A DNA stretch of 6,836 bases from Bacillota bacterium (GTDB taxonomy: Bacteria; Bacillota; DTU025): positions 1 through 6,836 of the forward strand of contig DMOT01000015.1 in assembly GCA_003456765.1 (NCBI GenBank). The letters are read 5' to 3'. Below are positions 5,552 to 6,836 of this stretch, in pieces. A program made the translations under genes and the position numbers. Position 1 is the stretch's first letter. Each line of letters begins with the position of its first letter. The notes beneath the pieces were generated by a model, which made no database searches, was not told the DNA's origin, and saw nothing but the letters and a program-made list of their open reading frames with translations.

Positions 5552-6597
5552 GTCAATCCCTCCCTAAACCGGGAGTCGACTGCACTTGCAAAGTAGGCCA
5601 GCAACTGCCCGGATTTCTTCACGTCATCTACCGCAAGAGTCTCAACAGACGTGTGCATGTAACGAAGAGGCACCGAGATCAGACCTGTCGCCACTCCCGA
5701 GCGCGTCATTTGCATGGCGTAAGCGTCAGTTCCCCGTGGAGACGTACCAGCCTCCACCTGGTATGGAACGCCTCGTTCCCCGGCAACCTCCTTCAGCTTG
5801 GTAAAAATATGGGGGTGTACGTGGGGGCCGTAGCTTATGGCAGGCCCTTCCCCCAGCTTGAGGGTTCGGTGCTCCGGCACGCCCGGCATGTCGCCATGGC
5901 CGACATCTATGGCGATGCCTATGTCAGGCATTATCCCGTGTGTGCTTGTAATGCTGCCTCCGTAACCCACTTCCTCCTGCACCGTTGCAACAAAGTAAAC
6001 ATCACAGTCGTGCCTCAGCTTCTGCAGTTCCAGTGCGCACTCGTACATGACCGCAACGCCGGCCCGATCGTCCATGCTCTTTCCGGCAACACGATTATTT
6101 GCCAACTCGATTCCGGCCCGGTCGAAGCTGACCACGTCGCCGACGCGCACCGCTTCGCGGAGCTTATCTGCAGACATCCCGCAGTCCACAACGAGCTCCT
6201 CCCACTTCCACGACTTGTCCTTCTCTGTGGAGTCTTGAAGGTGCGGCGGAATGGCGCCTATGACGCCTGGAATGTCGCGCCTTCCATGCACTGTCACTTC
6301 CATCGAAGGCAAAATGCGGCGGTCCACTCCCCCCATCATTCTGACCTGCAAAAACCCCTCGTCCTCGATCTTCGATACTATCATGCCAATTTCGTCAACG
6401 TGAGCAGCAAACATGATCTTTGCAGAGGGCTCGGGAGAAGCTCCTCTCTTGAGCATGATCACGCTTCCGAGCGAGTCTTGCCGGACTTCATCGACAAGGT
6501 CTGCGAAAAGGGCATTTACAACATCCCCAGCAGGAAACTCGTACCCGGTCACGCCGCGAGCATCGGCGAGGCGCAAGATCGCTTGCTTGGTATCCAT
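5542..6597 (-). CDS. M42-family metallo-aminopeptidase (first of three)
   Basis: This 351-residue M42 peptidase is the first gene of the cluster. Metal and catalytic residues are H66 and D68 (AAHVDEIG), D177 (MDDR), E208-E209 (QEEVGYGGS), D231 (IDVGHGDMPG) and H315 (RYMHTS), with RGTDAYAM at 288-295. It carries a longer charged segment at about 118-133 (PHLQDSTEKDKSWKWE), as in many YsdC/FrvX-type members. The ATG at 6597 was preferred over the upstream ATG at 6621 because AAGGGGA lies 6 bases before it and the family homology begins directly after; the upstream ATG has no ribosome-binding site. The gene's last codons overlap the TTG start of the next gene by 10 bases. M42 enzymes assemble into large tetrahedral dodecamers in characterised cases, and co-expression of three paralogues would allow mixed particles; that last point is inference. 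Confidence 0.94.
   Translation of the reverse strand: MDTKQAILRLADARGVTGYEFPAGDVVNALFADLVDEVRQDSLGSVIMLKRGASPEPSAKIMFAAHVDEIGMIVSKIEDEGFLQVRMMGGVDRRILPSMEVTVHGRRDIPGVIGAIPPHLQDSTEKDKSWKWEELVVDCGMSADKLREAVRVGDVVSFDRAGIELANNRVAGKSMDDRAGVAVMYECALELQKLRHDCDVYFVATVQEEVGYGGSITSTHGIMPDIGIAIDVGHGDMPGVPEHRTLKLGEGPAISYGPHVHPHIFTKLKEVAGERGVPYQVEAGTSPRGTDAYAMQMTRSGVATGLISVPLRYMHTSVETLAVDDVKKSGQLLAYFASAVDSRFREGLTCF
5559..5565 (-). promoter_or_regulatory. Shine-Dalgarno site supporting a TTG start
   Basis: AGGGAGG on the minus strand lies 7 bases before the TTG at 5551. It sits inside the final codons of the upstream peptidase gene and supports both the non-ATG start and coupled translation of the two peptidases. 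Confidence 0.7.
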
Positions 6598-6603
6598 GAC
6601 CCG

Positions 6604-6610
6604 TCCCCTT
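6604..6610 (-). promoter_or_regulatory. Shine-Dalgarno site of the first peptidase gene
   Basis: AAGGGGA on the minus strand lies 6 bases before the ATG at 6597 and decides that start over the ATG at 6621. Confidence 0.65.
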
Positions 6611-6668
6611 TCCAAGCCCATTCAGTGGCGGCTCTAGTACGAAAGGACAAAGCCCCACACCGTTTTGT

Positions 6669-6695
6669 ATTCGCCACCGCATGCGCGCTTCCTGC
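6669..6695 (-). promoter_or_regulatory. Candidate SigH-type promoter for the peptidase-SCIFF cluster
   Basis: The minus strand reads GCAGGAAGC (6695-6687), 11 bases, then GGCGAAT (6675-6669). The B. subtilis SigH consensus is RnAGGAwWW, 11-12 bases, RnnGAAT. All specified positions match except the last two A/T positions of the -35 element. Transcription would begin roughly 7 bases after GAAT, leaving a leader of about 60-70 bases before the first peptidase ATG. A SigH-like sigma factor is encoded in the same cluster, which makes the match more interesting. No SigA-type promoter with good spacing was found in this leader. The match was made by eye, and chance occurrence cannot be excluded. 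Confidence 0.4.
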
Positions 6696-6752
6696 AATGA
6701 CAGAATATCGGTCATGCGTCAGAATACCCCGGCGGGCTGGCACTATACAGCA

Positions 6753-6762
6753 TTACATGTAA
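6753..6762. repeat. 10-bp perfect palindrome TTACATGTAA, possible operator
   Basis: This self-complementary site lies about 58 bases upstream of the candidate -35 element and 156 bases upstream of the first peptidase ATG. Such A/T-rich symmetric sites can bind dimeric regulators, but palindromes of this length also arise by chance. No second copy was noticed in the window. Confidence 0.25.
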
Positions 6763-6780
6763 ATAGCGCTGGCAGTTTGC

Positions 6781-6794
6781 GCCTAGAGCTAGGC
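6781..6794. repeat. Inverted repeat GCCTAG-AG-CTAGGC
   Basis: Two 6-base arms are separated by two bases. The repeat lies near the right edge, 18 bases beyond the TTACATGTAA palindrome. It could be an operator half-site pair or part of a terminator of a gene beyond the edge; no T-run follows on either strand. Evidence for function is only its symmetry and its place in an intergenic stretch. Confidence 0.2.
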
Positions 6795-6836
6795 CAATTG
6801 AGCAATGCTCCTTATTCTCTTCCGCCTGATGCTGCG

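Noticed and set aside
5653..6762. 369-codon open frame on the plus strand
   Set aside because: It is opposite the first peptidase gene and its leader, has no recognisable motifs, and its composition is that of a shadow frame.
6737..6768. TTTACA and TATAGT on the minus strand as a SigA promoter
   Set aside because: The two elements are only about 10 bases apart instead of about 17, and no alternative -35 lies at the correct distance.
6792..6836. Possible C-terminal end of an upstream minus-strand gene at the right edge
   Set aside because: Fewer than 45 bases are available before stops in two frames, and nothing distinguishes a coding end from chance.

Overview
This window looks like part of a chromosome from an anaerobic, Clostridia-like or Limnochordia-like member of the Bacillota with medium to high G+C. 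The evidence is a SCIFF (six-cysteine) ranthipeptide precursor with its radical SAM maturase, which is a hallmark of Clostridia and relatives; a sigma factor of the Spo0H/SigH type; strong purine-rich ribosome-binding sites; and frequent TTG/GTG starts. No ribosomal or marker gene is present, so the taxonomy is inference.

All seven genes I can support lie on the minus strand and are tightly packed, so transcription runs from right to left. A 239-base leader (6598-6836) contains no convincing gene. It holds a candidate SigH-type promoter (6669-6695) and two small palindromes. Three different M42-family metallo-aminopeptidase genes follow (5542-6597, 4499-5551, 3499-4527), each overlapping the next by 10 or 29 bases. 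After 31 bases comes the SCIFF precursor scfA (3306-3467), whose 3' end overlaps the maturase gene scfB (1864-3318). A 111-base gap with a perfect 10-bp hairpin (1777-1799) separates scfB from a SigH-like sigma factor (1114-1752). A WYL-domain transcription regulator with two predicted helix-turn-helix domains follows 27 bases later (1-1086) and runs off the left edge of the window.

The layout suggests one functional unit, or two adjacent ones. A small cysteine-rich peptide is made and cross-linked by a radical SAM enzyme. It is co-expressed with three cytoplasmic peptidases that could process, recycle or respond to peptides, and it sits beside two transcription regulators. The SCIFF pair itself is a known system. 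Its linkage to three M42 peptidases, a SigH-like sigma factor and a dual-HTH WYL regulator is the part worth a second look. A functional connection is inference from gene order, overlaps and the candidate promoter.
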